A stretch of DNA of 60,248 nucleotides from Clostridia bacterium (GCA_900764105.1 CAAFMS010000019.1:1-60248), one strand, 5' to 3'; shown: positions 25,617-34,496, counted from the first letter of the stretch. Notes: a model not told the origin generated them from the sequence alone. Made by a program: numbers and translations.

Positions 25617-26111
25617 ATGGTTATTTTGGGCATTGACCCGGGGCTTGCAACAATGGGCTACGGGGTCATCGAGAGCGAAAAGGGAAATAGTAAGGTTGTG
25701 GACTACGGGGTAGTGCTTACTCCGAAAACCGAAAGTTTGCCCGTGAGACTTGCTCTTTTAGAAGAGGGCGTTAAGAAACTCGCGGAAAAATACAAGCCCG
25801 ACGAAATCGCGCTCGAAGAATTGTTTTTCAATAATAACATAACGACGGGCATAAACGTGGCGCAGGCGAGGGGGGTAATACTTCTGACTTGCGTGAAGAG
25901 TTGCGGGAGACTGTACGAATATACGCCTCTGCAAATCAAGCAGGCGTTGACGGGCTACGGCAGAGCGGACAAGCATCAGATGCAAATGATGGTAAAGACG
26001 TTTTTAAGGCTTGAGAAGATACCGAGACCGGACGACGCGGCGGATGCGTTGGCGGTAGCGTTGACGCACGCTCAGACGAACAGATTAAGGTCTCCGTTCT
26101 CGATTAAGTAA
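25617..26111 (+). CDS. ruvC: Holliday junction resolvase RuvC
   Basis: RuvC cuts Holliday junctions symmetrically, together with RuvAB encoded just downstream. The 164-residue protein has the RNase H-like fold motifs: GIDPG with Asp near residue 6, LEELFF with the second acid, and DDAADALAVALTH near the end with the last catalytic acids. ATG 25617 is chosen because it gives the normal N-terminus MVILGIDPG. No SD precedes it, and the promoter -10 ends six bases upstream, so the mRNA is probably leaderless. An upstream in-frame TTG (25590) lies inside the promoter and is unlikely. Confidence 0.93.
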   Translation: MVILGIDPGLATMGYGVIESEKGNSKVVDYGVVLTPKTESLPVRLALLEEGVKKLAEKYKPDEIALEELFFNNNITTGINVAQARGVILLTCVKSCGRLYEYTPLQIKQALTGYGRADKHQMQMMVKTFLRLEKIPRPDDAADALAVALTHAQTNRLRSPFSIK

Positions 26112-26420
26112 AGGTGTAACGCAGAGAGACCTCTTCCACCGCAAGCGGTCCCCCTTCCCCAAAGGGGAAGGCAAGAATAGTTAGATTTTTACGGCAAGCG
26201 GTTTTCATTCTCCAAAACGGAAGGCAAGAGTAGTCAGAATTGTGGCAAGTTGTCTTACACTCGTAGGGGACGGCGCCTCGACGTCCCGTAAAACCGGAGC
26301 AATATGGAAAGTTTGGCTGAAAAAACGAAAAGTCTTACGGTCGTAGGGGACGGCGCCTCGACGTCCCGTAAATGCTTAATTATTCTTGTCCGGCATAGCG
26401 AATAGTAACAAGGAAATAAA
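26112..26420. repeat. Repeat-filled gap between ruvC and ruvA
   Basis: It holds a CCCCTTCCCC/GGGGAAGG mosaic (about 26148-26172) and two copies of the dispersed palindrome GTAGGGGACGGCGCC...GACGTCCCG (26262-26288 and 26342-26368). No gene is seen. The insertion separates ruvC from ruvAB, which are often adjacent. Confidence 0.75.
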
Positions 26421-27023
26421 ATGATAGCGTATTTAAAAGGTAAAGTAATAGATATTTTCGACGGCGGCGTAGTCCTCGAAAACGGCGGCATAGGTTACGA
26501 ACTTCTGTGTACGTCCGCTCTTTTCGGTAAACTCACCGCAAACAAAGAGGGCGGAGCGTATACCTACCTTCAGGTCAGAGAGGACGGACTTTCGTTGTTC
26601 GGTTTCGACACCAAAGAGGAAAAAGGAACCTTCCTCAAACTTATCGCAGTTTCGGGCGTAGGTCCGAAAATGGCTATGGGTATTCTTTCGGGTATGAGCG
26701 TGGGCGACCTTGCGACCGCAATCGCGACGAACGATATAAAATCGCTTTCCAAGGTCAAAGGTCTCGGCAAAAAAACAGCGGAACGCATTATTCTCGAACT
26801 CCGCGAAAGCGTTTCCAAAGGCGATCTCGTCGTTTCCTCCGACGTCGGGGGCATGGTTGCGGCGAATGCGTTCACTCCCGAGGACGAGGACGCTATGGCT
26901 GTTCTTGTAAGTCTCGGATTTTCGAGCGTTCAGTGCAGAAAGGCGATTTCGGACGCGAAAAACAGCGGCGCGAAAACGATACAGGAAATCATTTCGGGCG
27001 CGTTGCAGATAATGGGCAAGTGA
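26421..27023 (+). CDS. ruvA: Holliday junction DNA helicase subunit RuvA
   Basis: RuvA binds the four-way junction as a tetramer and loads the RuvB motor. The 200-residue protein starts MIAYLKGKV (OB-like domain I), has helix-hairpin-helix segments (GVGPKMAMGIL near 78-88 and VKGLGKKTAERII near 111-123), and a C-terminal RuvB-binding domain III (EDAMAVLVSLGFS). AAGGA precedes ATG. It is 17 bases upstream of ruvB. Confidence 0.96.
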   Translation: MIAYLKGKVIDIFDGGVVLENGGIGYELLCTSALFGKLTANKEGGAYTYLQVREDGLSLFGFDTKEEKGTFLKLIAVSGVGPKMAMGILSGMSVGDLATAIATNDIKSLSKVKGLGKKTAERIILELRESVSKGDLVVSSDVGGMVAANAFTPEDEDAMAVLVSLGFSSVQCRKAISDAKNSGAKTIQEIISGALQIMGK

Positions 27024-27040
27024 GAAATAGGTAAAATATA

Positions 27041-28087
27041 ATGTTCGATGAAGAAGAAAGTCTGATAGTCAGCACAAAAACCGAATACGACGAAGTCGAA
27101 AACGTATTAAGACCGAAGTCAATGGAAGGATACGTCGGACAGGAAAAGGCGAAAACCAACCTGTCCGTATTTATGCAGTCGGCAAAACTTCGGGGCGAGC
27201 CGCTCGACCACGTTTTGTTGTACGGTCCTCCGGGACTCGGAAAAACCACCCTCGCGCATATAATCGCCGCGGAAATGGGCGTTCAGATAAAGGTTACTTC
27301 GGGTCCGTCTATAGAGAAATCGGGCGATCTGGCGGCGATACTCACCAACTTAAACGAGGGCGACGTACTGTTTATCGACGAAATCCACAGGCTTAATCAC
27401 AACGTTGAAGAGATTTTATATCCCGCCATGGAGGATTTTTCGCTCGACTTTATAATCGGCAAAGGTCCGTCGGCAAGATCGGTGCAGATACCGATTAAAA
27501 AGTTTACGCTCGTCGGAGCGACTACGAGAGCGGGAATGCTAAGTTCGCCTCTCCGCGACAGGTTCGGAGTTATTCTCCGTCTCGAAATGTACACCGTGGA
27601 AGAACTTGCGGAAATAGTACGTCGGTCGGCTGCGACGCTCGGCACGCCCGTTTCCGAAGACGCGTCGATTGAAATCGCGAGACGAAGCAGAGGCACGCCG
27701 AGAATAGTCAACAGGCTTTTAAAAAGGGTCAGGGACTTTTCTATCGTGATGAACCACTCGGAAATTACATACGACGACGCTCGTCACGCCCTTGAAAGGT
27801 TGGAAATAGACGATTTGGGGCTTGACAACATAGATATACGCTTGCTTACTTCTATGATGGATAAATTCGGCGGAGGTCCCGTCGGTCTCGATACGATAGC
27901 CGCGACCATAAACGAAGATTCAAACACGATAGAGGACGTATACGAGCCGTATTTGTTGCAACTCGGGTTTATTCAGAGAAGTCCGAGGGGCAGAATGTTG
28001 ACGGCAAAGGCTTACGAGCATCTCGGCAAGCCGCTTCCGAAAAAATATAAAGAACAGGTTTCTTTTTTCGACGACGAACAGAATTGA
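27041..28087 (+). CDS. ruvB: Holliday junction DNA helicase subunit RuvB
   Basis: RuvB is the hexameric AAA+ motor that drives branch migration. The 348-residue protein has Walker A GPPGLGKT (62-69), Walker B FIDEIHRL (about 111-118), sensor GATTRAG (about 164-170), an arginine finger in LRDRFG, and a C-terminal winged-helix with GRMLTAKAYEHLG. Only a weak AGGT-type site precedes the ATG, 17 bases after ruvA, so coupled translation is likely. Confidence 0.97.
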   Translation: MFDEEESLIVSTKTEYDEVENVLRPKSMEGYVGQEKAKTNLSVFMQSAKLRGEPLDHVLLYGPPGLGKTTLAHIIAAEMGVQIKVTSGPSIEKSGDLAAILTNLNEGDVLFIDEIHRLNHNVEEILYPAMEDFSLDFIIGKGPSARSVQIPIKKFTLVGATTRAGMLSSPLRDRFGVILRLEMYTVEELAEIVRRSAATLGTPVSEDASIEIARRSRGTPRIVNRLLKRVRDFSIVMNHSEITYDDARHALERLEIDDLGLDNIDIRLLTSMMDKFGGGPVGLDTIAATINEDSNTIEDVYEPYLLQLGFIQRSPRGRMLTAKAYEHLGKPLPKKYKEQVSFFDDEQN

Positions 28088-28158
28088 TTGCCGCAAAACA
28101 GCGGCTATTAGAGGTTTTTGCCGCAAAATTGCGGCTATAAGAGGTTTTTGACGCGAAA
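28088..28158 (+). repeat. Short tandem repeat before queA
   Basis: Two units of about 38 bases carrying TTGCCGCAAAA...GCGGCTAT.AGAGG lie between ruvB and queA. The second AGAGG is 14 bases before the queA ATG and may serve as a distant SD. Confidence 0.5.
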
Positions 28159-29181
28159 ATGCTTAAAACAAGCGATTTTTATTACGATTTACCCGAAGAA
28201 CTCATAGCGCAGACTCCCGTCGAGCCGAGAGATTCTTCGAGACTGCTGGTATATAACAGACAGACGGACGAGGTTTGTCACAGGCATTTCAGAGATATAG
28301 GCGACTATCTGAAAGCGGGCGACTTGCTCGTTATAAACACGACGAAAGTATATCCCGCAAGGATATATTCCTACACGAAAAACGGCGGCAAGGTCGAAAT
28401 ATTGCTTTTAAAAAGGCTTAACCTTACCGACTGGGAATGTCTCGTCAAGCCGGGGAAAAAGTGCAAAGAAGGCGTAGTTCTGACCGTCAACGAGGAACTT
28501 TCGCTCGAAATTTTATCCCGAACGGACGACGGCGGCAGAATTATACGCTTTAAATTCGACGGGGTTTTCGAGGATATATTGTCGAGGGTCGGGGAAATGC
28601 CGTTGCCTCCGTACATTCACGAAAAACTCAAAGACAAGGATCGTTATCAGACGGTGTATTGCAAGCAGGAAGGTTCGGCGGCGGCTCCCACGGCGGGGCT
28701 GCATTTTACGCTCAGACTTATGGATGAGTTAAAGGCTAAGGGCGTCGAGTTCGCCGAGGTTCAGTTGAACGTAGGTCTCGGGACGTTCAGACCCGTAAAA
28801 GTCGAAAACGTCACCGAGCATAAAATGCATACCGAGTTCTATAAAATCGACGAAGAGAACGCCGAGAAGATAAATAAGGCGAAAAGAGAGGGAAGAAGAG
28901 TAATCGCGGTGGGAACCACGAGCGTGAGAACTCTCGAAAGCGCGGCGGACGAAAACGGGTTTGTTTCGGCGACTTCGGGCGATACGAGCATATTTATTTA
29001 TCCGCCGTACAAATTCAAGTGTGTAGACGCTCTCGTAACGAATTTTCACCTGCCCGAAAGTACGCTCGTGATGCTTGTGGCTTCGCTGACTTCGAGAGAA
29101 AAGATACTCGAACTTTACAATCTCGCCGTGAAAGAAAAATACAGATTTTTCTCGTTCGGCGACGCTATGATGATTATTTAA
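28159..29181 (+). CDS. queA: tRNA preQ1(34) S-adenosylmethionine ribosyltransferase-isomerase
   Basis: QueA transfers and isomerises the ribosyl part of S-adenosylmethionine onto preQ1 at tRNA position 34, giving epoxyqueuosine. The 340-residue protein has the family segments DFYYDLPEELIAQTP (N-terminus), PARIYSYTKNGGKVEILL, PLPPYIHEKL, AAPTAGLHFT and VGLGTFRPV. It is 24 bases upstream of tgt, which performs the preceding base exchange, so two queuosine steps are encoded together. Confidence 0.97.
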   Translation: MLKTSDFYYDLPEELIAQTPVEPRDSSRLLVYNRQTDEVCHRHFRDIGDYLKAGDLLVINTTKVYPARIYSYTKNGGKVEILLLKRLNLTDWECLVKPGKKCKEGVVLTVNEELSLEILSRTDDGGRIIRFKFDGVFEDILSRVGEMPLPPYIHEKLKDKDRYQTVYCKQEGSAAAPTAGLHFTLRLMDELKAKGVEFAEVQLNVGLGTFRPVKVENVTEHKMHTEFYKIDEENAEKINKAKREGRRVIAVGTTSVRTLESAADENGFVSATSGDTSIFIYPPYKFKCVDALVTNFHLPESTLVMLVASLTSREKILELYNLAVKEKYRFFSFGDAMMII

Positions 29182-29205
29182 AACACAACGGAGTAAATCT
29201 TTTAA

Positions 29206-30327
29206 ATGGAAAAATTTTACTTTGAAACTATAAAACAGGACCCCGAAACGGGGGCGAGGGCGGGAATATTTCATACGCCTCACGGCGATATAGAAACCCC
29301 CGTATATATGCCCGTCGGAACGCAGGCGACCGTAAAAGGAGTTTTCCCGAGAGACCTCAAAGAGGCGGGGTCGCAGATTATTCTCGCAAATACTTATCAC
29401 CTTTATATGCGACCGGGAGACGAAATAGTCAGGGCTGCGGGCGGACTTCATAAGTTTATGAACTGGGACAAGCCCATTTTAACGGACAGCGGCGGTTTTC
29501 AGGTATTTTCGCTCGCGAAACTCAACAATATAAAGGACGAAGGAGTGACTTTCAGTTCATCTGTGGACGGCAGTAAACACTTCATTACTCCCGAAAGAGC
29601 GATAGATATAGAGAACAATCTCGGCGCGGATATCATAATGGCGTTTGACCAATGCAGCGAGTACGGCGCGGACTATAAGTCGAGCGATAAGGCGATGAAA
29701 CGCACTTTATCTTGGCTTGACAGGTGCTACAATCACCATAAAAATCCCGAGCAGGCGTTGTTCCCGATAGTGCAGGGCAACGTGTTCAAAGACCTCAGGG
29801 CAACCTCTTTGAAGGAGACTATTCCCTACGCGAAATACGGTATCGGGATAGGCGGACTTTCCGTCGGCGAACCGAAAGAATTGATGTACGAAGTTATGGA
29901 CTCGATGCTTCCGAATTATCCAGTAAACATACCGAGGTATCTTATGGGCGTAGGAAGTCCCGACTGTCTCGTCGAGGGCGTAATGAGGGGTATAGATATG
30001 TTCGACTGCGTTCTGGCTACGAGAATAGCGAGAAACGGCACGGCGATGACCTCGCAGGGGAAAATCGTCGTAAGGAACGGCAAATACAAGGAAGATTTTA
30101 CGCCGCTCGACCCCGAATGCGATTGCTATTGTTGTAAGAATTACACGAAAGCGTACCTTCGTCACATGGTAAACGTAAACGAAATGATGGGCGGAATGCT
30201 TTTAAGTTTACACAACATAACCTATCTTCACAAGTTGATGAAAGGAATAAGGAACTCTATACTCGGCGGTTATTTCAAAGATTTCCGCAAGGAGTTCTAC
30301 AAGAAGTACGAGAATAAAGATATTTAA
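29206..30327 (+). CDS. tgt: tRNA-guanine transglycosylase
   Basis: TGT swaps guanine 34 of GUN-anticodon tRNAs for preQ1. The 373-residue protein has DSGGFQVFSL with the general acid Asp94, GIGGLSVGEP near 225, the nucleophile Asp267 in MFDCVLATR, and a zinc site from Cys305, Cys307, Cys310 and His336. Its tRNA substrates include Tyr-GUA and Asp-GUC, both encoded at 47431-47806. Only a very weak SD is seen. A tRNA-modifying pair with queA. Confidence 0.97.
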   Translation: MEKFYFETIKQDPETGARAGIFHTPHGDIETPVYMPVGTQATVKGVFPRDLKEAGSQIILANTYHLYMRPGDEIVRAAGGLHKFMNWDKPILTDSGGFQVFSLAKLNNIKDEGVTFSSSVDGSKHFITPERAIDIENNLGADIIMAFDQCSEYGADYKSSDKAMKRTLSWLDRCYNHHKNPEQALFPIVQGNVFKDLRATSLKETIPYAKYGIGIGGLSVGEPKELMYEVMDSMLPNYPVNIPRYLMGVGSPDCLVEGVMRGIDMFDCVLATRIARNGTAMTSQGKIVVRNGKYKEDFTPLDPECDCYCCKNYTKAYLRHMVNVNEMMGGMLLSLHNITYLHKLMKGIRNSILGGYFKDFRKEFYKKYENKDI

Positions 30328-30740
30328 AGACTTTTTAAACGCTTTACATATCGGAGTGTATTTCTCCGATGAAGCAAAAACCGTTGCGATGCTTGCTTCC
30401 ACCTTCGGGGGAAGTGGGTTGACGGAATGAAATGGAAGTCAAGCCGATAGGGGATAAATAAACGAACGTTTGAGTTGTCCCCTATCGTCAAAATCTCGCT
30501 TACTCTCAATTTTGCCACTTCCCCCGAAGGAGGAAGCGATTGTCTCGAAATACTCGTTCGTCGGTGGAAATTACTTGCGGCAATTTTATTTGCAGTCGTA
30601 GGGGACGGCGCCCCGACGTCCCGAATAACGGAAACGAAAAAATCGTATCGTAAGGTGGAATTTGCATAGCAACAAGTCGATTTACGATCGCAATAAAATA
30701 AAAATAACGTGAAAATTGTGAAAATGACAAAATTTTTCGA
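30328..30740. repeat. Repeat mosaic between tgt and yajC
   Basis: No gene is supported. CTTCCACCTTCGGGGGAAG with GTGGGTTGAC... (about 30396-30455) is followed by an inverted relative, TTGCCACTTCCCCCGAAGGAGG (about 30515-30537), so the two halves can pair. A dispersed GGGACGGCGCC...GACGTCCC palindrome is at 30597-30623. Confidence 0.7.
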
Positions 30741-30757
30741 TTATTTTTATAAATGAC

Positions 30758-30786
30758 TTGATTTAAAGCCGAAAAAAATATACAAT
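30758..30786 (+). promoter_or_regulatory. SigA promoter for yajC and leader hairpin
   Basis: TTGATT (30758-30763), 17-nt spacer, TACAAT (30781-30786). The leader then holds TAGCCGA...TCGGCTA (30811-30843), an irregular hairpin ending directly before the AGGAG SD. Confidence 0.75.
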
Positions 30787-30857
30787 AAAGAAAAAACGCG
30801 ATAAACGCGGATAGCCGAGAGAAAATGAAATCTCTTTCGGCTAAGCAGGAGAGAGAA

Positions 30858-31403
30858 ATGTTTTCTATTTTTAATCTGTTGAGCAGCGCCGGCGCGTCGG
30901 GCGATACGACCACGACGAACGGTAAAGGCTGGATAATGTGGATCATTATCGGCGTAGTCCTCGTAGGTATGCTTGTTATGAACTTTTTCAGCAATAAAAA
31001 GAGACGCGAGCAGATGGAAGCCGAAAAGGAAAAGAGAAACGCCATTCGCCCCGGCTTTAAGGTAATGACGATAGGCGGTATAGTCGGAACGGTCGTAGCG
31101 GTTGACGACGACGCCAACACTTTCGTATTACAGACGGGAACGGACGAAGTTCCGAACTATATCAAGTTCGATAAAGTCGCAATTTACAGTTCCGAAGACC
31201 CGAACGCAACCGTAGAATCGGAAGAGGAAGCGACTGAAAAGGGTGAAGAGGCTAAAAAAGCCGAAGAAGATTTCTCGGATTCGGCGGAAACGAACGCAGA
31301 AACCCCCGAAAACCCCGCGGAAGTCGAAAAGGCGACCGACGAAGCGGTAAAGGAAGAAGCGGAAGAGAAGAAAGAAGACGGTAATTCGTCCGACAATATC
31401 TGA
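30858..31403 (+). CDS. yajC: Preprotein translocase subunit YajC
   Basis: YajC associates with SecDF in the Sec export machinery. The 181-residue protein starts at ATG 30858, six bases after AGGAG. It has one membrane segment (WIMWIIIGVVLVGMLVMNFF, about 24-43), then RREQMEAEKEKRNAIRPGFKVMTIGGIVGTV, the family core. From about residue 105 an acidic Glu/Ala/Lys tail of some 75 residues follows, absent in typical 90-110-residue YajC proteins. secD-secF are 660 bases downstream with one small gene between. Confidence 0.92.
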   Translation: MFSIFNLLSSAGASGDTTTTNGKGWIMWIIIGVVLVGMLVMNFFSNKKRREQMEAEKEKRNAIRPGFKVMTIGGIVGTVVAVDDDANTFVLQTGTDEVPNYIKFDKVAIYSSEDPNATVESEEEATEKGEEAKKAEEDFSDSAETNAETPENPAEVEKATDEAVKEEAEEKKEDGNSSDNI

Positions 31404-31424
31404 AAATCAGAATAAATAAACAGA

Positions 31425-31457
31425 CCTTCGCATAGAAAGTAATGCGGAGGTTTTTTT
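31425..31457 (+). terminator. Terminator whose 3' arm is the next gene's SD
   Basis: CCTTCGCAT (31425-31433) pairs with ATGCGGAGG (31442-31450), followed by seven T (31451-31457) and then directly by the ATG of the next gene. The GGAGG in the 3' arm is the only SD for that gene. When formed, the hairpin would both end yajC transcription and hide the ribosome site. Confidence 0.75.
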
Positions 31458-31835
31458 ATGGAAAAAATACAATCGGACGGAATGCTTTGGCAAATTATAA
31501 GGGGCGTTATAACGACGGTTGCCATAACGCTTGTGTGCGTACTCGTGTTCGCATTCGTTTTAAGCGTTACGAATTTAGGCGACGGAGTTGTTAAACCCGT
31601 AAATCAATTCATTAAACTTTTGTCGGTTTTCGGAGGCGCGATGTTCTCTATAAAAGGCGAAAAAGGGTTCGTTAAAGGACTTATAACGGGACTTGTTTCG
31701 ACCATTGCTTCTTTTTTGATATTCGGGCTTATAGGCGGCGGACTTAATTTCGGACTCGGTCTTTTGATAGATATCGTCTGCGGCGGCGTGATGGGCGGTC
31801 TTTCGGGCGCGATTGCGGTAAACGTGAAAAAATAA
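31458..31835 (+). CDS. TIGR04086-like small membrane protein
   Basis: The 125-residue protein has four hydrophobic segments (about 14-38, 50-62, 68-90, 95-118) with glycine-rich ends such as GLIGGGLNFGLGLLIDIVCGGVMGGLSGA. Size, topology and position between yajC and secD match the TIGR04086 family of Firmicutes, whose function is unknown. The start is fixed by GGAGG inside the preceding terminator stem. Link to protein export is suggested by position only. Confidence 0.8.
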   Translation: MEKIQSDGMLWQIIRGVITTVAITLVCVLVFAFVLSVTNLGDGVVKPVNQFIKLLSVFGGAMFSIKGEKGFVKGLITGLVSTIASFLIFGLIGGGLNFGLGLLIDIVCGGVMGGLSGAIAVNVKK

Positions 31836-31938
31836 TCCTCGGGAGAAGTTAAACCCGAATTAAACCCGCTTTAAACCTCGGGCGGTTTGCTTTTATTTGG
31901 TAAAAATTAAAAAAATACTCATTTTGTCGCTAAAATTA

Positions 31939-31967
31939 TTGACTTATATTCCTTTAAAGTATATAAT
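31939..31967 (+). promoter_or_regulatory. SigA promoter for secDF
   Basis: TTGACT (31939-31944), 17-nt spacer, TATAAT (31962-31967). Confidence 0.85.
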
Positions 31968-31980
31968 TATATGGTATTCT

Positions 31981-32024
31981 TGTCCGAATAGTACGCGGCT
32001 GCGCAGCCCCGATACAATCGGACA
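31981..32024 (+). promoter_or_regulatory. Two-stem leader structure of secD
   Basis: TGTCCGA (31981-31987) pairs with TCGGACA (32018-32024) and encloses a perfect palindrome GGCTGCGCAGCC (31997-32008). It covers the start of the secD leader, right after the predicted transcription start. The SD ACAGGAGG lies about 25 bases further on and is free. Confidence 0.55.
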
Positions 32025-32062
32025 GCAACGTGCTAATCACATAAGGTAAACAGGAGGCAATA

Positions 32063-33340
32063 ATGAGTAAGGCTAAATCAATAGTGATTCTTACCGTTTT
32101 AGCGATACTTATTGCGTTCTTCGGAGTGGCGAGTTTCGTTACTTTCCCGATCGGAAAGTACGACTATAAGTCCATTTTCGGGGCAATCAGCAAGGGTATC
32201 GATCTCGAGGGCGGCTACTATGCCGTTTTAACGCCCGCCGAGGGCGAATCCGCGTCTGCGGAAGATATCGACGCCGTTATCGAAACGCTCAGAAAGAGAC
32301 TTGACGACAACGGATACACCGAAGCGACCATCGAAAGACAGGACAGCGGTCTCAGAGTTGAAATACCCAACGTAGACGACCCCGACAGTTTGATGAAACT
32401 TATCGGCGATCAGGGCGAACTTCAATTCAGAGATTCCAAAGGCGACGTAAAACTTACGGGAGACCACATAAAAAACGCTCAGGCGGGATACGATCAGGAC
32501 GGAAACGCGATAGTTCAACTCGAGTTTACGAGCGAGGGTTCCGACCTTTTTGCGGCGGCTACGAAAGCGATTGCCGCTAAGGAAAACGGAGTAGACAACA
32601 AACTCTCCATCTACCTCGGCGATACGCTCGTTTCTTCTCCGACGGTTGAAAGTCAGATAGTAAGCGCTACCGCGCAGATAACGGGAATCGGCAATTACGA
32701 CACCGCTAAAACAATGGCTTCGGTCATAAAGAGCGGTTCGCTTCGCGTTCAGTTCAAGATAAGCGAGTCTAAGCCGATAAGCGCGTCCATGGGCGAAAAC
32801 GTTCTCGGAAAAGCGATGATGGCTGCGGGCATAGGTCTCCTCATAATTTTCGTAATAATGATGTTTATGTACAGAGGAATGGGCGGCGCGGCTTCTATCG
32901 CGCTTATGATATACGTCCTTCTGTACGTAGGCATACTCGCTATATTCCCCGGCGTACAACTTACTTTCCCCGGTATTGCGGGTATCATACTTTCGATAGG
33001 TATGGCGGTTGACGCGAACGTAGTTATATTCGAGAGAATTAAGGACGAATACGCTTCGAACGATATGAAGACTATCGAGTCGGCGGTAAAAGGCGGCTAC
33101 AAACGCGCGGTCGTAACGGTTCTGGACTCCAACGTAACGACTTTGATGGCTGCGGCTGTTCTTTGGATATTCTGTTCGGGAGCAATCAAAGGCTTCGCGA
33201 TTACGTTGTTCCTCGGTACCGCTATTTCGCTCGTTACTTCTATATTCGTAACGAGATGGATAATGTATCTTTTCAAACCCTTCGGCGGCGAAGCGGAAGG
33301 CGTTGCGAAACTTTACAATCTTAGAAGGGGTAACGACTGA
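32063..33340 (+). CDS. secD: Protein translocase subunit SecD
   Basis: SecD and SecF form an RND-type membrane complex that uses the proton gradient to pull exported proteins through SecYEG. The 425-residue protein has one N-terminal membrane segment, the P1-type periplasmic domain with GIDLEGGYY (about 46-54), and a C-terminal bundle of membrane segments with FPGIAGIILSIGMAVDANVVIFER near 307-330, the conserved RND helix. AGGAGG precedes ATG. The stop TGA overlaps the secF ATG (TGATG), so translation is coupled. Confidence 0.96.
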   Translation: MSKAKSIVILTVLAILIAFFGVASFVTFPIGKYDYKSIFGAISKGIDLEGGYYAVLTPAEGESASAEDIDAVIETLRKRLDDNGYTEATIERQDSGLRVEIPNVDDPDSLMKLIGDQGELQFRDSKGDVKLTGDHIKNAQAGYDQDGNAIVQLEFTSEGSDLFAAATKAIAAKENGVDNKLSIYLGDTLVSSPTVESQIVSATAQITGIGNYDTAKTMASVIKSGSLRVQFKISESKPISASMGENVLGKAMMAAGIGLLIIFVIMMFMYRGMGGAASIALMIYVLLYVGILAIFPGVQLTFPGIAGIILSIGMAVDANVVIFERIKDEYASNDMKTIESAVKGGYKRAVVTVLDSNVTTLMAAAVLWIFCSGAIKGFAITLFLGTAISLVTSIFVTRWIMYLFKPFGGEAEGVAKLYNLRRGND

Positions 33341-34437
33341 TGAGTAAGTTGAAGAATAAAAATTTGAAGATAGTACAGAAATTCGTTATTTTCCTTGTTA
33401 TAGCCTTTTTGGTAATCGCCGCGGGCGCGGCAATGATGATTGTCAAGGGCATGAACCTCGGCGTAGAGTTTAAAGGCGGTATGACCATCAGCGTAGAAGT
33501 TGAAGGCGTTTCGATAAGTAACGAAAAAGAATTTGAAGACGAAGTAAATACGCTTCTTAAAAACGGGGTTACGATTAACGGCGAGACCGTAAAGTTCAAC
33601 CCGTCGGGTACCGTTCAGAAATCGGGCGATAACGAGTACGAATTCAGAGTTGACAGAGACGCAGTCGGCTCGACGAGCGGCAAAATCGACCTCAGTAATA
33701 TGGAAGCGACCATGACAACCGCGCAACAGGAGGCTTACAGAAAGCAGGACGGAGATTTCGCGAAGGCTATTCAGTCTAAAGTTTCGGAATACGTTACGAG
33801 CAAAAATCCGCAGGCGACCAACGTTACGATAACGGTAAAGCCGTCCACAATGGGTAACGACGTTATGAAAGCGACGCTCAGAAACGCTATAATAGCGGTT
33901 TCGGTCGCGGTTGTGGTAATACTTGCGTATATTGCGATAAGGTTCACTTTAGTTTCGGGCGTTGCGGCGGTTCTCGCGCTTTTGCACGACGTACTCGTAA
34001 TGACTGCGCTCACAACTATTTTCCAAATACCCGTAAACTCGACTTTCATTGCGGCTGTAATAACCATTATCGGTTATTCGATAAACGCGACGATAGTAAT
34101 ATTCGACCGTATCAGAGAACTCGAAAAGACCCCGTCGGCTCCGCTTGACGACAAGGATCTTGCGAACAAGGCGATTGCAAACACGTTGACCCGTTCGCTT
34201 CTCACCACGCTTACGACTTTGGTAATGATAGTGAGCCTTGCGATTTTCGGAAACTCGACGATAAGAGAATTTGCGTTGCCGATAATCTTCGGACTTATCG
34301 CGGGAACGTATTCGTCGGTTCTTCTCTCGGCTTCGACTTGGGTATATCTCAGAAAGTTGTTTAAGCAGAGCAATAAGAGACCGGCTGTAAAAGTTAAGAA
34401 AATAGAGAATACCGCGACGGAAGCGGAAGGAATTTAA
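33340..34437 (+). CDS. secF: Protein translocase subunit SecF
   Basis: The partner of SecD in the Sec machinery. The 365-residue protein has an N-terminal membrane segment, LGVEFKGGMTISV (about 45-57), a short periplasmic domain and the C-terminal helices with TIIGYSINATIVIFDRIRE near 244-262 and the N..TRSLLTTLTTL segment. Its ATG shares one base with the secD stop codon. A terminator follows at 34451-34477. Confidence 0.96.
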   Translation: MSKLKNKNLKIVQKFVIFLVIAFLVIAAGAAMMIVKGMNLGVEFKGGMTISVEVEGVSISNEKEFEDEVNTLLKNGVTINGETVKFNPSGTVQKSGDNEYEFRVDRDAVGSTSGKIDLSNMEATMTTAQQEAYRKQDGDFAKAIQSKVSEYVTSKNPQATNVTITVKPSTMGNDVMKATLRNAIIAVSVAVVVILAYIAIRFTLVSGVAAVLALLHDVLVMTALTTIFQIPVNSTFIAAVITIIGYSINATIVIFDRIRELEKTPSAPLDDKDLANKAIANTLTRSLLTTLTTLVMIVSLAIFGNSTIREFALPIIFGLIAGTYSSVLLSASTWVYLRKLFKQSNKRPAVKVKKIENTATEAEGI

Positions 34438-34450
34438 AATCTGAAAGAGA

Positions 34451-34477
34451 CGGGCGGACAAGTTTCCGCCCGTTTTT
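34451..34477 (+). terminator. Terminator after secF
   Basis: CGGGCGGA (34451-34458) pairs with TCCGCCCG (34465-34472), followed by TTTTT. Confidence 0.85.
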
Positions 34478-34496
34478 AATTTCTCGGTACACTATA

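Noticed and set aside
26112..26420. Extra small gene between ruvC and ruvA
   Set aside because: Only repeat-derived short frames are present.
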